DNA of 5,950 nucleotides from UBA4823 sp034436035 (GTDB lineage Bacteria; Chloroflexota; Anaerolineae; Anaerolineales; UBA4823): positions 1 through 5,950 of the forward strand of contig DAOTVW010000264.1 of NCBI GenBank assembly GCA_034436035.1, in the 5' to 3' direction. A program made the translations under genes and the position numbers. This document shows positions 5,877 to 5,950 of this stretch, in pieces. Each line of letters opens with the position of its first letter. Positions within the stretch are counted from its first letter, which is position 1. The notes under the pieces were generated by a model, which saw only the letters and a list, made by a program, of their open reading frames with translations, was not told the DNA's origin and did no database searches.

Positions 5877-5950
5877 ATGGCATCTCTTAGAAAATACAAA
5901 TGGAGTGGGTTACTTCTAGGGGGATTTACACTTTATTTTTGTTTTTCTGC
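5877..5950 (+). CDS. N-terminus of a putative membrane or exported protein (cut by window end)
   Basis: An ATG at 5877, one base after the dehydrogenase TAA, opens a frame that stays open to the window end, giving 24 complete codons. In-frame upstream there is a TAG at 5856-5858 and no other standard start, so this ATG is the only good candidate. The peptide begins MASLRKYKW, with Arg5, Lys6 and Lys8, and continues with SGLLLGGFTLYFCF. That positive-then-hydrophobic pattern fits a signal peptide or first membrane helix. The Cys is not in a proper lipobox. No clear Shine-Dalgarno sequence is seen, so translation may be coupled to the dehydrogenase. The family cannot be recognised from this length. 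Confidence 0.5.
   Translation, partial: MASLRKYKWSGLLLGGFTLYFCFS

Overview
The window reads as an ordinary, gene-dense stretch of bacterial chromosome with every gene on the plus strand: a MaoC-like 3' end, a class A penicillin-binding protein (PBP), a GNAT-type acetyltransferase, a zinc alcohol dehydrogenase and the first codons of a putative membrane or exported protein. The best guess for the source is a member of the Chloroflexota, probably Anaerolineae. This rests on the architecture of the PBP: an acidic N-terminal cytoplasmic extension, an Ig-like C-terminal domain and a terminal Pro/Thr-rich tail. The A+T-leaning composition is compatible with that. It is an inference from protein style, not from a marker gene.

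Layout. Positions 1-132 hold the last 43 codons of a frame whose C-terminus resembles MaoC/hot-dog acyl dehydratases. Fifteen bases later the 1119-residue bifunctional PBP begins (148-3507), with intact glycosyltransferase and transpeptidase motifs. A 161-base gap (3508-3668) follows; it has no gene and no clear terminator. It does contain an imperfect direct repeat that resembles the translation start of the next gene. The 373-residue GNAT-superfamily protein (3669-4790) and the 344-residue medium-chain zinc alcohol dehydrogenase (4841-5875) come next, each behind a strong Shine-Dalgarno sequence. A new reading frame opens one base after the dehydrogenase stop (5877) and runs off the window.

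How the genes fit together. The MaoC-like gene and the PBP are close enough to share a transcript, and so are the GNAT protein, the dehydrogenase and the last partial gene. The products do not form a recognisable pathway: cell-wall synthesis, an acyltransferase of unknown substrate and a general alcohol/aldehyde oxidoreductase. I see no mobile element, CRISPR array, tRNA, rRNA, phage gene or defence or toxin module, and no evidence of a previously undescribed system. The points worth a second look are the accessory parts of the PBP (acidic tail, three cysteine pairs, terminal Pro/Thr tail), the repeat upstream of the GNAT gene, and the unassigned substrate of the GNAT protein.
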